DNA of 64,000 nt from Polyangium jinanense (GTDB lineage: Bacteria; Myxococcota; Polyangia; Polyangiales; Polyangiaceae), in the NCBI RefSeq assembly GCF_028435365.1, contig NZ_JAGTJJ010000032.1:1-64000 (forward strand). The letters are read 5' to 3'. The first letter of the stretch is position 1. The number at the start of each line of letters is the position of its first letter. Below the pieces are notes generated by a model, which did no database searches, was not told the DNA's origin, and saw only the letters and a program-made list of their open reading frames with translations. The translations under genes and the position numbers were made by a program. Shown piece by piece: positions 50,567 through 59,413 of the stretch.

Positions 50567-51262
50567 ATGCCTCGTATCGCCGATCCACGCGCGCGTATCG
50601 ACCTCTTACGAGCCGCTGAAGCAATCTTCGCGGAGAACGGCCTCGCCGCGGCCAAGGTCGAAGACATCACCATCCGAGCAGGCGTCTCGAAGGGCGCCTT
50701 TTACCTGCATTTCAAGAGCAAACAGGACTGCTTCCGGCAGATCGTGGAGGGCGTGGTCGCGCGGCTCTCGGCGTGCATCGAGGCGGCGCGCTTCGACGAG
50801 TGCGCGCCGCCCGAGAGCATGGAGGCGCTGTTCGAAGGACGGCTCGCGCACGTCGTCGACTTGCTCGAATTTTGCTGGCAAAACCGCGGGATCCTGGGGA
50901 TGATCCTCACGGGCGGCGGCGGGACGCCCTACGCGTACCTGATGGACGCGTTCGCCGAGCGCATCGAGCGGCAAGCCGAGACCTGGCTGCGGCACGGCGT
51001 GGAGGTGGGGCTTTATCGCGACGACATCGAGCCGGCGATCGTCGCACGGCTCGTCGCGGGCACGCACGAGCGGCTGGTGCGCGAGATCATCAAGCAGCCG
51101 CGGCGCCCGGACATCGAAAGCTGGGCGCGTCAAGCGCAGGATTTGCTCGCGCGCGGGCTCTTCTCTGCCGCGTCGAGTGCGGTAGTTGACCGGACGGTCA
51201 CGAAGAACCGGGAGCGGGACGAACGTCCGCGAGAACCCAGGGCGAGAGCGAAGACAGGATGA
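50567..51262 (+). CDS. TetR-family regulator of the right RND operon
   Basis: A 231-residue TetR regulator. The DNA-binding domain is MPRIADPRARIDLLRAAEAIFAENG followed by the helix-turn-helix KVEDITIRAGVSKGAFYLHF. The C-terminal domain includes a WQNRGILGMILTGGGG segment and ends in a basic tail (KNRERDERPREPRARAKTG). The start at 50567 is preferred to ATG 50504 because the palindromic operator lies directly upstream. The stop overlaps the adaptor start (51259). The second palindrome lies inside its own 3' end. It likely represses itself and the pump genes. Confidence 0.9.
   Translation: MPRIADPRARIDLLRAAEAIFAENGLAAAKVEDITIRAGVSKGAFYLHFKSKQDCFRQIVEGVVARLSACIEAARFDECAPPESMEALFEGRLAHVVDLLEFCWQNRGILGMILTGGGGTPYAYLMDAFAERIERQAETWLRHGVEVGLYRDDIEPAIVARLVAGTHERLVREIIKQPRRPDIESWARQAQDLLARGLFSAASSAVVDRTVTKNRERDERPREPRARAKTG
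51187..51200. promoter_or_regulatory. TGACC-N4-GGTCA operator ahead of the right MFP-RND genes
   Basis: TGACC-GGAC-GGTCA lies 58 bases before the adaptor start, within the 3' coding end of tetR (coding VVDRTVTK). It matches the palindrome at 50550-50563. A second promoter for the pump genes inside tetR is implied. Confidence 0.65.
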
Positions 51263-52455
51263 GCACCGTGGCAACGACGGGTACGACGAAAAAGTTTGGC
51301 GCGGGCAAGCTGATTGCCCTCGTGATCGTGCTGGGCACCGGGGGTCTGATCGGCGTCCGGGTCAAGGCCAAGATGGACCAGAAAAAGGCCATCGAGGCGC
51401 AATCGGCCGTCACGGCCGAGCACGCCGCGGCGCCGGGAAATGCGGCCGCGCCGCCGAAGGTGACAGCACACGGCGGCACGCTGATCGCGAAGCCCGAGCC
51501 GATGCGCTGGCAGCCGAGGGTCGCCGTGACGGGCACGCTCGAGCCGATTCAGCAGGCCGACGTGGGCTTCAAAGCAGGCGGGCGGCTGCTCGCGATCAAG
51601 GCGAAGATCGGCGACGTCGTGAAGCCGGGGCAGGTCCTCGGCGTGGTCGACGCGGCGGAGGCCTCGGCGCAGGCGAACGTGGCGCAGACGGGCGTACGCG
51701 TGGCGGAGATCTCGCTCGAAATGGCGAAGGACGCGCAAAAACGCTCGGATACGCTCTACCAGCAGAGCGCGGTGCCCGAGGCGGAGAAGACGACGTCGAC
51801 GCAGCGGGCGCTGCTCGCGGCGGCGCAGCTCGAACAGGCGCGCGCGCAGGCGCGGCTCGCCTCGGTGTCGGTGGGCAATGCGACGCTCGTGGCGCCCTTC
51901 GGCGGGCTCGTGACGCGCGCGCCGAACGGCATCGGCAAGATCGTCGCGCCGGGCGAGCCGCTCTATCACGTCGAGGACACGTCGGTGCTCAAGCTCGCGG
52001 CTTCGGTCTCCGAGAACGACGCGAACGTCTTCGAGGTCGGCGCCGCGGTGTCAATCGATGGCGCGCCGAAGGCCACGGGCAAGGTGACGGCGGTGCTCGG
52101 CTCGCTCGATCCGCAGACGCGCAGGGTGCCGGTGATCGCGGAGATCCCGAACGGGCCCGAGGTCGGGCTGCTCTCGGGATCATTCGTCCGCGCGCAGATC
52201 GTGGCCGCGGAGACGATCGAGGTGCTCAGGCTCCCTGCTTCGGCGCTTCGGCCCGGGGCGCAGGACGAGATCGTCGTCGTGCAGGACGGCAAGGCGCACA
52301 TCGTGCGGGTCTCGTTCACGATCGCGCCCGACGGCTCGCTGTACGTGCGCAAGGGGCTCGAGGCTGGGGCGTCCGTCGTGGCGAACCCGAGCCCCGAGGT
52401 GAAGGAAGGCGAAGCGCTCAATCTCGGACCCGCGGCGCCGGCGCCCGCGAAGTGA
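51259..52455 (+). CDS. RND efflux membrane-fusion protein
   Basis: A 398-residue adaptor of the AcrA/MexA family. Unlike its counterpart at 46574 it has a non-cleaved N-terminal membrane anchor (KLIALVIVLGTGGLIGVRV) and no lipobox. Lipoyl-like motifs are FKAGGRLLAIKAKIGDVVKPG and LVAPFGGLVTRAPNGIGKIVA around a helical hairpin. Barrel and C-terminal domains follow, ending in a Pro/Ala tail. The ATG overlaps the tetR stop. The pump gene starts 35 bases later. It bridges the pump to an outer-membrane channel encoded elsewhere. Confidence 0.92.
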   Translation: MSTVATTGTTKKFGAGKLIALVIVLGTGGLIGVRVKAKMDQKKAIEAQSAVTAEHAAAPGNAAAPPKVTAHGGTLIAKPEPMRWQPRVAVTGTLEPIQQADVGFKAGGRLLAIKAKIGDVVKPGQVLGVVDAAEASAQANVAQTGVRVAEISLEMAKDAQKRSDTLYQQSAVPEAEKTTSTQRALLAAAQLEQARAQARLASVSVGNATLVAPFGGLVTRAPNGIGKIVAPGEPLYHVEDTSVLKLAASVSENDANVFEVGAAVSIDGAPKATGKVTAVLGSLDPQTRRVPVIAEIPNGPEVGLLSGSFVRAQIVAAETIEVLRLPASALRPGAQDEIVVVQDGKAHIVRVSFTIAPDGSLYVRKGLEAGASVVANPSPEVKEGEALNLGPAAPAPAK

Positions 52456-52489
52456 TCGGCTCCCATTTCCAGGCGAACGAGGACCTCTC

Positions 52490-55400
52490 ATGAACCTCTC
52501 GGCGATCGCCATCAAGCGCCCCGTTTTCACGGTGATGGTCGCGGTGGCGCTGCTCGTGCTCGGCATCGTGGGCTACAAGCGCCTCGGCACGGATCTGTTC
52601 CCGGACGTCTCTTTCCCCGTCGCCAGCGTCACGATCGTCTATCCGGGCGCGAGCCCGGCGGAGATCGAGACGCAGATCTCGAAGCCCATCGAGGACGCGG
52701 TCGTGTCGCTGAATGGCATCGACCGCGTGCGCACGTTCTCGCGGGAAGGCGTGTCGACCACGGTCGTGATCTTCAAGCTCGACGTGGACATCCAGGAGGC
52801 CGCGCAGCTCGTACGCGAGCGCGTGGCGCAGGCCCGCTTCAAGCTGCCCAAGGACATCGAAGAGCCCGTGATCTCGCGCCTCGACACGGGCGCGGCGCCG
52901 GTGCTCATCTACACGCTCCGCGGCAAACGATCGCTGAGCCAGATCCGGAATTTTGCCGATGACGTGATCCGGCCGTCCCTCGAGCAGGTCGACGGCGTGG
53001 CGGCGGTGAACATCCGCGGCGGCGCCGAGCGCGAGGTGAAGGTGCTCCTGGATCGGGCGCGGATCGACGCGCTCGGCGTGCAGCCCGCGCAGATCGTGGC
53101 GGCGATCAAGGGCGCGAACCTGACGGTGCCCGCGGGGCGCTACGAGCAGGGGACGCGCGAGATCAGCGTGCGCGCGATGGGCGAGCTCGAAGCGGTGGAT
53201 ACGCTGCGTGATCTCGTGGTCTCGATGGCCCGCGACGGCTCGTCGGTGCGCCTGCGGGACGTGGCCGACGTGCAGGACGGCTTCGAGGACATGCGTACGC
53301 GTATCCGCGTGAACAACGAGGAAGCCGTCGCCTTCGAGGTCGTCAAGCAGAGCGGCCGCAACACGGTCGAGATCTGCGAGGGCGTGCGGAAGAAGCTCGC
53401 GACGCTGGAGAAGACGTTCCCCGAGGATCTCAAGACGTCGCTGATCATGGATCAGTCGACGTTCATCCAGGAGAACGCGCACGAGGTGCAGATCGCCATC
53501 TGGTTCGGCGGCGCGATGGCGATTCTGATCATCCTGATCTTCATGCTCGATCTGCGCTCGACGCTCATCAGCGCGGTCGCGCTGCCGACGAGCGTCGTGG
53601 CGACGTTCTTCCTGATGTACGTGCTCGGCTTCACGCTGAACATGATGACGCTGCTCGGCCTTTCCTTGGCGATCGGCCTGCTCATCGACGACGCGGTCGT
53701 GGTGCGCGAGAACATCTTCAAGCACCTGGAGCGCGGCGAACCACCCATGGAAGCGGCGCTGAACGGCACAAAAGAGATCGCGCTCAGCGTGCTCGCGACG
53801 ACGCTGACGATCGTGGCGGTCTTCGTGCCGGTGGCGTTCATGGGCGGCATCGTGGGCCAGTTCTTCCGTCAATTCGGGCTCACTGTCTCGGGCGCGGTGC
53901 TCGTGTCGCTCTTCGTGGCCTTCACGCTCGATCCGATGCTCTCGTCGCGGTTCTCGAAATCGCTCGAGCACGGGGCCAAGGATCCATTCGCCTGGCTCAA
54001 GCGGCCGTTCGAGTGGGTCTTTCGCGCGATGGACGACAGCTACCGCGACGTCCTCGGCTGGGTCGTGAAGCACAAGCTCGTGGTCGGGCTCGTCGCGTTC
54101 GGCACGCTGATCGGCTCGGGGCAGCTCATGGCGCTCATGGGCTCGGACTTCGTCAACCCTGAGGATCGCGGGGAGATGATGGTCGAGATCGAGCTGCCGG
54201 CGGGGACGTCGCTCGACGAGCTCGCCACGCAATCGCTCGAAGCGGAGAAGAAGCTGCTCGCGCACCCGCAGCTCAGGACGCTCTACGTGACGCTCGGGCC
54301 GAACGGCGAGGTGAACAAGGCGCACTACCGCATCCTGACGACGAAAAAACACGAGCGGGCGGTGCCGCTCGACGCCATCAAGGACGACGTGCGCGCGATT
54401 GCGAAGGCCGTGCCCGGCGCGAACGTGGTCATCACGGAGCCCGAGTTCGTGGAGGGCGCGGGCGTGCAGGCGCCCATCATGATCAACGTGCGGGGCGAGT
54501 CGTACGACGACATCCGCGCGCTGGCCGATCAGGTCGCGGGCGTTCTCCAGACCACGGCGGGCGTGACGGACGTGCAGGTGAAGTTCTCCCCCGGCAGGCC
54601 CGAAATGCGCGTGAAGGTGGACCGGCAGCGCGCGGCCGATCAGGGCATCAGCGTGGCGCAGGTCGCGATGACGCTGCGCACCGCGATCGAGGGCGAGGAG
54701 GCGAGCAAGCTCCGCCAGGGTAAGGACGAGGTGCCGATCCGCGTGCAGATGCGCGAGGAGGACCGGGCTTCGCCGGCCGAGCTTTCGCGGCTGACGTTGT
54801 GGTCGCCGCGAGGCGCGGTCGCGCTCTCGGACATCGCGCGGCTCGAAATGGGCGAGGGCCCGCAGGTGATCGAGCGCGAGGATCGGCAGCGTCAGATCGC
54901 CGTGTGGGCGACGCCGCGTGGCCGCTCGCTCGGCGAGATCGTGGGCGAACTCACGCCACGGATCGACGCGCTGCAGAAGCCGAAGGGCACGTCACTCACC
55001 TACGACGGGCAGATCGAGCAGATGAACGACACGAACTCGTCGATGGGGACGGCGCTCCTGCTCGCAATCATCTTCATCTACCTCGTGCTCGCGTCGCAGT
55101 TCGAGAGCTTCATCCACCCGCTGACGATCATGATGACCCTGCCGCTCGCGCTCGTCGGCGCGATCCTGGGGCTCTTCCTGATGGATACGTCGATGGCCAT
55201 GGGCGCGATGATCGGGATCATCTTGCTCATGGGCCTGGTCACGAAAAACGCGATCTTGCTCGTCGACCGGGCGATCGTGCGCGTGCGCGAGAACAACGAG
55301 ACGCCGCTGCAGGCCATCCTGGAGGCCGGCCCGGAGCGGCTCCGCCCGATCCTGATGACGAGCGCAGCGATGGTGCTCGGCATGCTGCCGACTGCGATCT

Positions 55401-55588
55401 CGAACGGCGAGGGCAGCGAGTTCCGCGCGCCGATGGCCATCGCGGTCATCGGCGGCGTCGTGAGCTCGACGTTGCTCTCGCTTGTCGTGATCCCTGCCCT
55501 GTACCTCGCCATCGAGAATGCGAAGGCGTGGCTGCGGGCGCGCGGCATCGTGAAAGGCGACGCCGAGCCCGCCCCGGCCGCCGAGTGA
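52490..55588 (+). CDS. RND efflux transporter
   Basis: A 1032-residue RND pump of the HAE1/AcrB family. It opens MNLSAIAIKRPVFTVMVAVALLV, has two periplasmic porter halves and 12 membrane helices. The proton-relay helix contains GLLIDDAVVVRENIF. The last helices include LMGLVTKNAILLVDRAI and a short Pro/Ala tail. GAGGA precedes the ATG. It lacks the His-rich loop of the pump at 43376, so the two are diverged paralogues. It ends in a strong terminator at 55591. Confidence 0.94.
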   Translation: MNLSAIAIKRPVFTVMVAVALLVLGIVGYKRLGTDLFPDVSFPVASVTIVYPGASPAEIETQISKPIEDAVVSLNGIDRVRTFSREGVSTTVVIFKLDVDIQEAAQLVRERVAQARFKLPKDIEEPVISRLDTGAAPVLIYTLRGKRSLSQIRNFADDVIRPSLEQVDGVAAVNIRGGAEREVKVLLDRARIDALGVQPAQIVAAIKGANLTVPAGRYEQGTREISVRAMGELEAVDTLRDLVVSMARDGSSVRLRDVADVQDGFEDMRTRIRVNNEEAVAFEVVKQSGRNTVEICEGVRKKLATLEKTFPEDLKTSLIMDQSTFIQENAHEVQIAIWFGGAMAILIILIFMLDLRSTLISAVALPTSVVATFFLMYVLGFTLNMMTLLGLSLAIGLLIDDAVVVRENIFKHLERGEPPMEAALNGTKEIALSVLATTLTIVAVFVPVAFMGGIVGQFFRQFGLTVSGAVLVSLFVAFTLDPMLSSRFSKSLEHGAKDPFAWLKRPFEWVFRAMDDSYRDVLGWVVKHKLVVGLVAFGTLIGSGQLMALMGSDFVNPEDRGEMMVEIELPAGTSLDELATQSLEAEKKLLAHPQLRTLYVTLGPNGEVNKAHYRILTTKKHERAVPLDAIKDDVRAIAKAVPGANVVITEPEFVEGAGVQAPIMINVRGESYDDIRALADQVAGVLQTTAGVTDVQVKFSPGRPEMRVKVDRQRAADQGISVAQVAMTLRTAIEGEEASKLRQGKDEVPIRVQMREEDRASPAELSRLTLWSPRGAVALSDIARLEMGEGPQVIEREDRQRQIAVWATPRGRSLGEIVGELTPRIDALQKPKGTSLTYDGQIEQMNDTNSSMGTALLLAIIFIYLVLASQFESFIHPLTIMMTLPLALVGAILGLFLMDTSMAMGAMIGIILLMGLVTKNAILLVDRAIVRVRENNETPLQAILEAGPERLRPILMTSAAMVLGMLPTAISNGEGSEFRAPMAIAVIGGVVSSTLLSLVVIPALYLAIENAKAWLRARGIVKGDAEPAPAAE

Positions 55589-55590
55589 GC

Positions 55591-55615
55591 AAGCGGGGCC
55601 CACGCGGCCCCGCTT
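55591..55615 (+). terminator. Hairpin terminator of the right RND operon
   Basis: A perfect 10-bp stem, AAGCGGGGCC with GGCCCCGCTT, around loop CACGC, two bases past the RND stop codon. The loop and adjacent GGCC/GGCC are shared with the terminator at 59308. Confidence 0.85.
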
Positions 55616-55685
55616 GTTGACGTCATTGCACCAGAGCCCCAAGGAGCCCGCTGCCCTGCCTGCGAGGGAGGAGGCGCGCGCTCTC

Positions 55686-56159
55686 ATGGTCGGCAAGCTC
55701 AGCCCAGACGAGATTGAACGGGTCCTTGGGACCCAAATGATCGCCCACCTCGGCTGCCATGCGGGCGGCCGAACCTACGTCGTGCCCATCACGTACGCGT
55801 ACGAAGACGACTACGTCTACAGCCACACGAGTGAGGGCCTGAAGCTCGCGATGATGCGCGAAAACCCGGAGGTCTGCGTCGAGGTCGAGAAGATCGACGG
55901 ACCCGCGCATTGGCGCAGCGTGATCGCGTGGGGCACGTTCGAGGAGCTCACGGGACGGGATGCCGCGCATGCGCTGCAGGTCCTCCTCGAGCGTTATTTC
56001 TCGCGCGAGGCGAGCGAGACGGCGCGTGGCCCGCTTGGCCCGCATCGTCAGGGCGCGGTTCACCCGGACGCACACCTTTATCGCATCCACCTCACCGAAA
56101 AAACCGGGCGGTTCGAGGACGGCGCGCGAAAACACCCGCGACCCACCCTCGTCCGTTAA
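55686..56159 (+). CDS. Pyridoxamine 5'-phosphate oxidase-like FMN-binding split-barrel protein
   Basis: A 157-residue protein of the split-barrel flavin-binding family. The beginning LSPDEIERVLGTQMIAHLGC and YVVPITYAYEDDYVYSHTSEGLK match the nitroimidazole-resistance/PNPOx-like group, and CVEVEKIDGPAHWRSVIAWGTFEEL follows. It probably binds FMN or haem and acts as a reductase or sensor in the cytoplasm. The frame is open to TTG 55614, but that lies in the preceding terminator, so ATG 55686 is used; GGAGG stands 11 bases upstream. It is monocistronic. Confidence 0.83.
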   Translation: MVGKLSPDEIERVLGTQMIAHLGCHAGGRTYVVPITYAYEDDYVYSHTSEGLKLAMMRENPEVCVEVEKIDGPAHWRSVIAWGTFEELTGRDAAHALQVLLERYFSREASETARGPLGPHRQGAVHPDAHLYRIHLTEKTGRFEDGARKHPRPTLVR

Positions 56160-56329
56160 GTTCGTCACATCAAACCACCGCCAAAAACCTGGCTCTGCGC
56201 AGGTTTCACCGGGAACATGTGGGGGTTCGTCCTCGTGCGTGACGTTCGGGTGAAGCCGCCCGGGCCGTCTCTGGTTTTGCGTTCGTCCCGACCGGCCTCC
56301 GTGGTAGACGCGGTACGGAGGGACAAAAG

Positions 56330-59290
56330 ATGCGCAGGACCACGAAGCTGACCTTGATGGCATTCGCCATCCTTTCCACCGGTACGGGGTGTGAGATCAT
56401 CGCGGCGGTGGATCGGAGCCAGATCGACCAGTCGCCGGGCGCCGGCACGGGAGGGACCGGCGGCACTGGCGGGATGGGCCCCGGCTCGGGCGGCATGGGT
56501 GGCACCGGCGGCATGGGCGGCGTCGGCGGCATCGGCGGTATGGGCGGAGTCGGCGGCATGGGTGGTACCGGCGGCATGGGCGGCGTCGGCGGCATCGGTG
56601 GTATGGGCGGCGCCGGCGGTATGGGCGGCGTCGGTGGTATGGGCGGCGTCGGTGGTATGGGCGGCGCCGGCGGGATGGGCGGCGTCGGCGGGATGGGCGG
56701 CGCCGGCGGGATGGGTGGCGCCGGTGGCGGCAGCGCGCAGTGTACCGTTCCTGCAGATTGTCCTCCCACGGGGAACGAATGCATCGTCGCCACCTGCGAC
56801 GCAGGGATGTGCGGCACGGCGTTCGCGAATGCCGGCACGCAGGTCGCGACCCAGCAGGACGGCAATTGCAAGGTCGATCAGTGTGACGGCGCCGGGAACG
56901 TGGTCAGCGTCGACGACGACGCCGACCTGCCCGACGACAACAACGAGTGCACGAGCGACGCCTGCTCGGGCGGCACGCCGACCTACACGAACCTGATGTC
57001 CGGCACGGCGTGCGGCGCCGGCATGAACCTGTTCTGCAACGGAATGGGCGCGTGCGTCGGCTGCGTGAGCCCGGACGATTGCCAGGGAGCGGACACGGCC
57101 TGCCAGACCCGCACCTGCACGGCGGGGGCTTGCGGCGTCAATAACGCCGCGCAAGGGACCGCCGCGGGCGATCCGACGGACGGCGATTGCAAGCGTGATG
57201 AGTGCGACGGCAATGGCAACATCGTGGCCGTGGACGACGCCACCGATCTGCCGGCCGACGACGCCAATGCATGCACGGTGGCGGCGTGTGATCCGACGAA
57301 CGGGCCGGTTCAGAATCCGGTCAGCGTCAACGACAATGACGCTTGCACGGCGGACGCCTGCGATCCGATCAGCGGCGTCTCCCACACGCCCGTCGGCATC
57401 GACGACAACACCGTGTGCACCACGGACGCCTGTGATCCGGCGACCGGCGTCTCGCACACACCCGTCAACATCGACGACAACAACGCTTGCACGGCCGACG
57501 CCTGTGATCCGGTGAACGGCGTCTCCCACACGAATCTTCCGTCGGGCACGGATTGCGGCAATGGCAATCAGTGCAATGGCATGGGCCAGTGTGTCGGGTG
57601 CACCACGGCGGCGGATTGCCCCGGCCAGGTCACGGAGTGTGGCGCGCCGGTCTGCAATACAGGCGTCTGCGGCATGACGTACGCGCCCTCGGGCACGCCG
57701 GTCGCGACGCAGGTGCCCGGCGATTGCACAGCGGCCGTCTGCGACGGGATGGGCAGCACGACGACCGCGATCGACAATAGCGACCTGCCGATCGACGGCA
57801 ACGATTGCACGCTCGACAGCTGCAACAACGGAACGCCGACGCACACGCCCCTGAGCGCGGGCACGCCGTGCAACCAGAATGGCGGCACGCAATGCGACGC
57901 CAATGGGATGTGCGTCGCGCCGGCGGCGCCGACGGTCACGGGGACGACGCCGGCGGACGGGGCGCTCGATGTCCCGGTGGGCTCGACGATCGCCGTCACG
58001 TTCAGCACCGCCATGAACCCGGCCACGCTGACCGCGACGACCGAGACCGGGGCCTGCACGGGGTCGATCCAGATCTCGACGGACGACTTTGCCTCGTGCC
58101 TCGGATTCGCGTCGGCCGCGCCGACGATGAGCATGGGCAACACGGTCGCGACGCTTGCGCCTGCACCGACGCTCTCGTACTTCACGGCGTACAAGATCCG
58201 CGTGACGACGGGGGCGCAGAATGCATCGGGCACGCCGCTCGCCACCAATTACACGTCGGTGGACGGTTTTTTGACGGCGGAGCCAACGACGACCTCGTGC
58301 ACGGGCTCGGTCGTGATCAGCCAGGTGTACGGCGGCGGTGGATCCACGAATGCACCTTATACCCATGATTTCGTGGAGCTCCACAACCGCGGCTCGTCGA
58401 CCGTGAGCGTCGCGGGCTGGACCGTCCAGTATGCGGCCGCGGCGGGGACGAGCTGGCAAACGGTGGCCCTGACGGGTTCGATCCCCGCGGGTGGCTATTA
58501 CCTGGTTCAATTCGGATCGAGCGGCGCGGTCGGCAACCCGCTGCCCACGGCCCAGGCGACGAGCGCAACGAACATCGGCCAGAGTGCCGGCAAGGTGGCC
58601 CTCGTCAACACGACCACGGCCCTCTCGGGTGCCAATCCGACGGGCGCGCAAATTCAGGACCTCGTGGGTTACGGGACGACCGCGACCGGCTACGAGGGGA
58701 CAGGGCCGACGCCGGCGCCGTCCGTTTCGCTCGCCGTCGTGCGAGCCGGCGCCGGGTGCACGGACACGAACCAGAATGCGACCGATTTCTCGACGGCCGC
58801 GCCTGCGCCCCGCAACTCCGCGACCGCCGCGCTCGTCTGCACCTGCCCTCTCGTAGGCGCGATCAACGAGTCGGCCGACCCGACGGAAATGGATTATTGC
58901 AGCGTCCAGTTCCCGGCGAGTGCCACCGTGTCCGCCGGTCAAATGAGCCCGACGATCTACGGCCGCGTCTACGAGACCGGCTTCACGGATGCGGCCGGCG
59001 CGAACGCCGCCATCGTGGCCGAGCTCGGGGTCGGCCCTGCGAACGTCAACCCGACCACGCAGAGCGGGTTCACGTTCGTACCGGCGACGTTCAACATCCA
59101 GGTGGGTAACGACGACGAATACCAGGCCTCCTTCAGCGCGCCCGCCACGCCCGGCTCCTACCGTTACGTCTATCGCTTCAGCCGCACCGCCGGGTCGAGC
59201 TGGACCTATTGCGACCTCAATGGCGCCGGCTCGAACCCCGGCCTCTCCTTCGAGGTCACCGAGCTCCCGGTCCTCAGCGTCACGCCCTGA
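56330..59290 (+). CDS. Large lipoprotein: Gly-Met repeats, Cys-rich repeats, Ig-like and lamin-tail domains
   Basis: A 986-residue surface lipoprotein. Signal MRRTTKLTLMAFAILSTGTGC; GGAGGG lies seven bases before the ATG. Residues about 37-137 are a GGMGGVGG/GGMGGAGG repeat. A long Cys- and Asp-rich array follows, with units like DDNNACTADACDPVNGVSHT, three of them in tandem near 335-400. Next come an Ig-like Big_5 domain (PADGALDVPVGSTIAVTFST) and a lamin-tail domain (VVISQVYGGGGSTNAPYTHDFVELHN). A beta domain closes the protein (YRYVYRFSRTAGSSWTYCDL). It is likely a flexible adhesin or matrix protein; no enzymatic motif was seen. Confidence 0.85.
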   Translation: MRRTTKLTLMAFAILSTGTGCEIIAAVDRSQIDQSPGAGTGGTGGTGGMGPGSGGMGGTGGMGGVGGIGGMGGVGGMGGTGGMGGVGGIGGMGGAGGMGGVGGMGGVGGMGGAGGMGGVGGMGGAGGMGGAGGGSAQCTVPADCPPTGNECIVATCDAGMCGTAFANAGTQVATQQDGNCKVDQCDGAGNVVSVDDDADLPDDNNECTSDACSGGTPTYTNLMSGTACGAGMNLFCNGMGACVGCVSPDDCQGADTACQTRTCTAGACGVNNAAQGTAAGDPTDGDCKRDECDGNGNIVAVDDATDLPADDANACTVAACDPTNGPVQNPVSVNDNDACTADACDPISGVSHTPVGIDDNTVCTTDACDPATGVSHTPVNIDDNNACTADACDPVNGVSHTNLPSGTDCGNGNQCNGMGQCVGCTTAADCPGQVTECGAPVCNTGVCGMTYAPSGTPVATQVPGDCTAAVCDGMGSTTTAIDNSDLPIDGNDCTLDSCNNGTPTHTPLSAGTPCNQNGGTQCDANGMCVAPAAPTVTGTTPADGALDVPVGSTIAVTFSTAMNPATLTATTETGACTGSIQISTDDFASCLGFASAAPTMSMGNTVATLAPAPTLSYFTAYKIRVTTGAQNASGTPLATNYTSVDGFLTAEPTTTSCTGSVVISQVYGGGGSTNAPYTHDFVELHNRGSSTVSVAGWTVQYAAAAGTSWQTVALTGSIPAGGYYLVQFGSSGAVGNPLPTAQATSATNIGQSAGKVALVNTTTALSGANPTGAQIQDLVGYGTTATGYEGTGPTPAPSVSLAVVRAGAGCTDTNQNATDFSTAAPAPRNSATAALVCTCPLVGAINESADPTEMDYCSVQFPASATVSAGQMSPTIYGRVYETGFTDAAGANAAIVAELGVGPANVNPTTQSGFTFVPATFNIQVGNDDEYQASFSAPATPGSYRYVYRFSRTAGSSWTYCDLNGAGSNPGLSFEVTELPVLSVTP
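56438..56735. repeat. Gly-Met-Gly coding minisatellite
   Basis: Imperfect ggcggcatgggcggcgtc-type units in frame within the large lipoprotein gene. They encode a Gly-rich spacer after the lipid anchor. The gene at 59414 has a shorter spacer of the same kind. Confidence 0.85.
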
Positions 59291-59307
59291 CGCCCCGCCT
59301 TCCCGAC

Positions 59308-59328
59308 GAGGGCCCCACGCGGGCCCTC
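59308..59328 (+). terminator. Hairpin terminator after the large lipoprotein gene
   Basis: GAGGGCCC pairs perfectly with GGGCCCTC around loop CACGC, 18 bases past the stop codon, followed by a pyrimidine-rich stretch. Confidence 0.8.
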
Positions 59329-59413
59329 CTTCCTCCGGACGAGCCCTTCTCGCCGCGTCTCCGATGGGGTATCCATCGACCTTCGTCGTATGCTTCCGCA
59401 GCGCGAGGGATCG

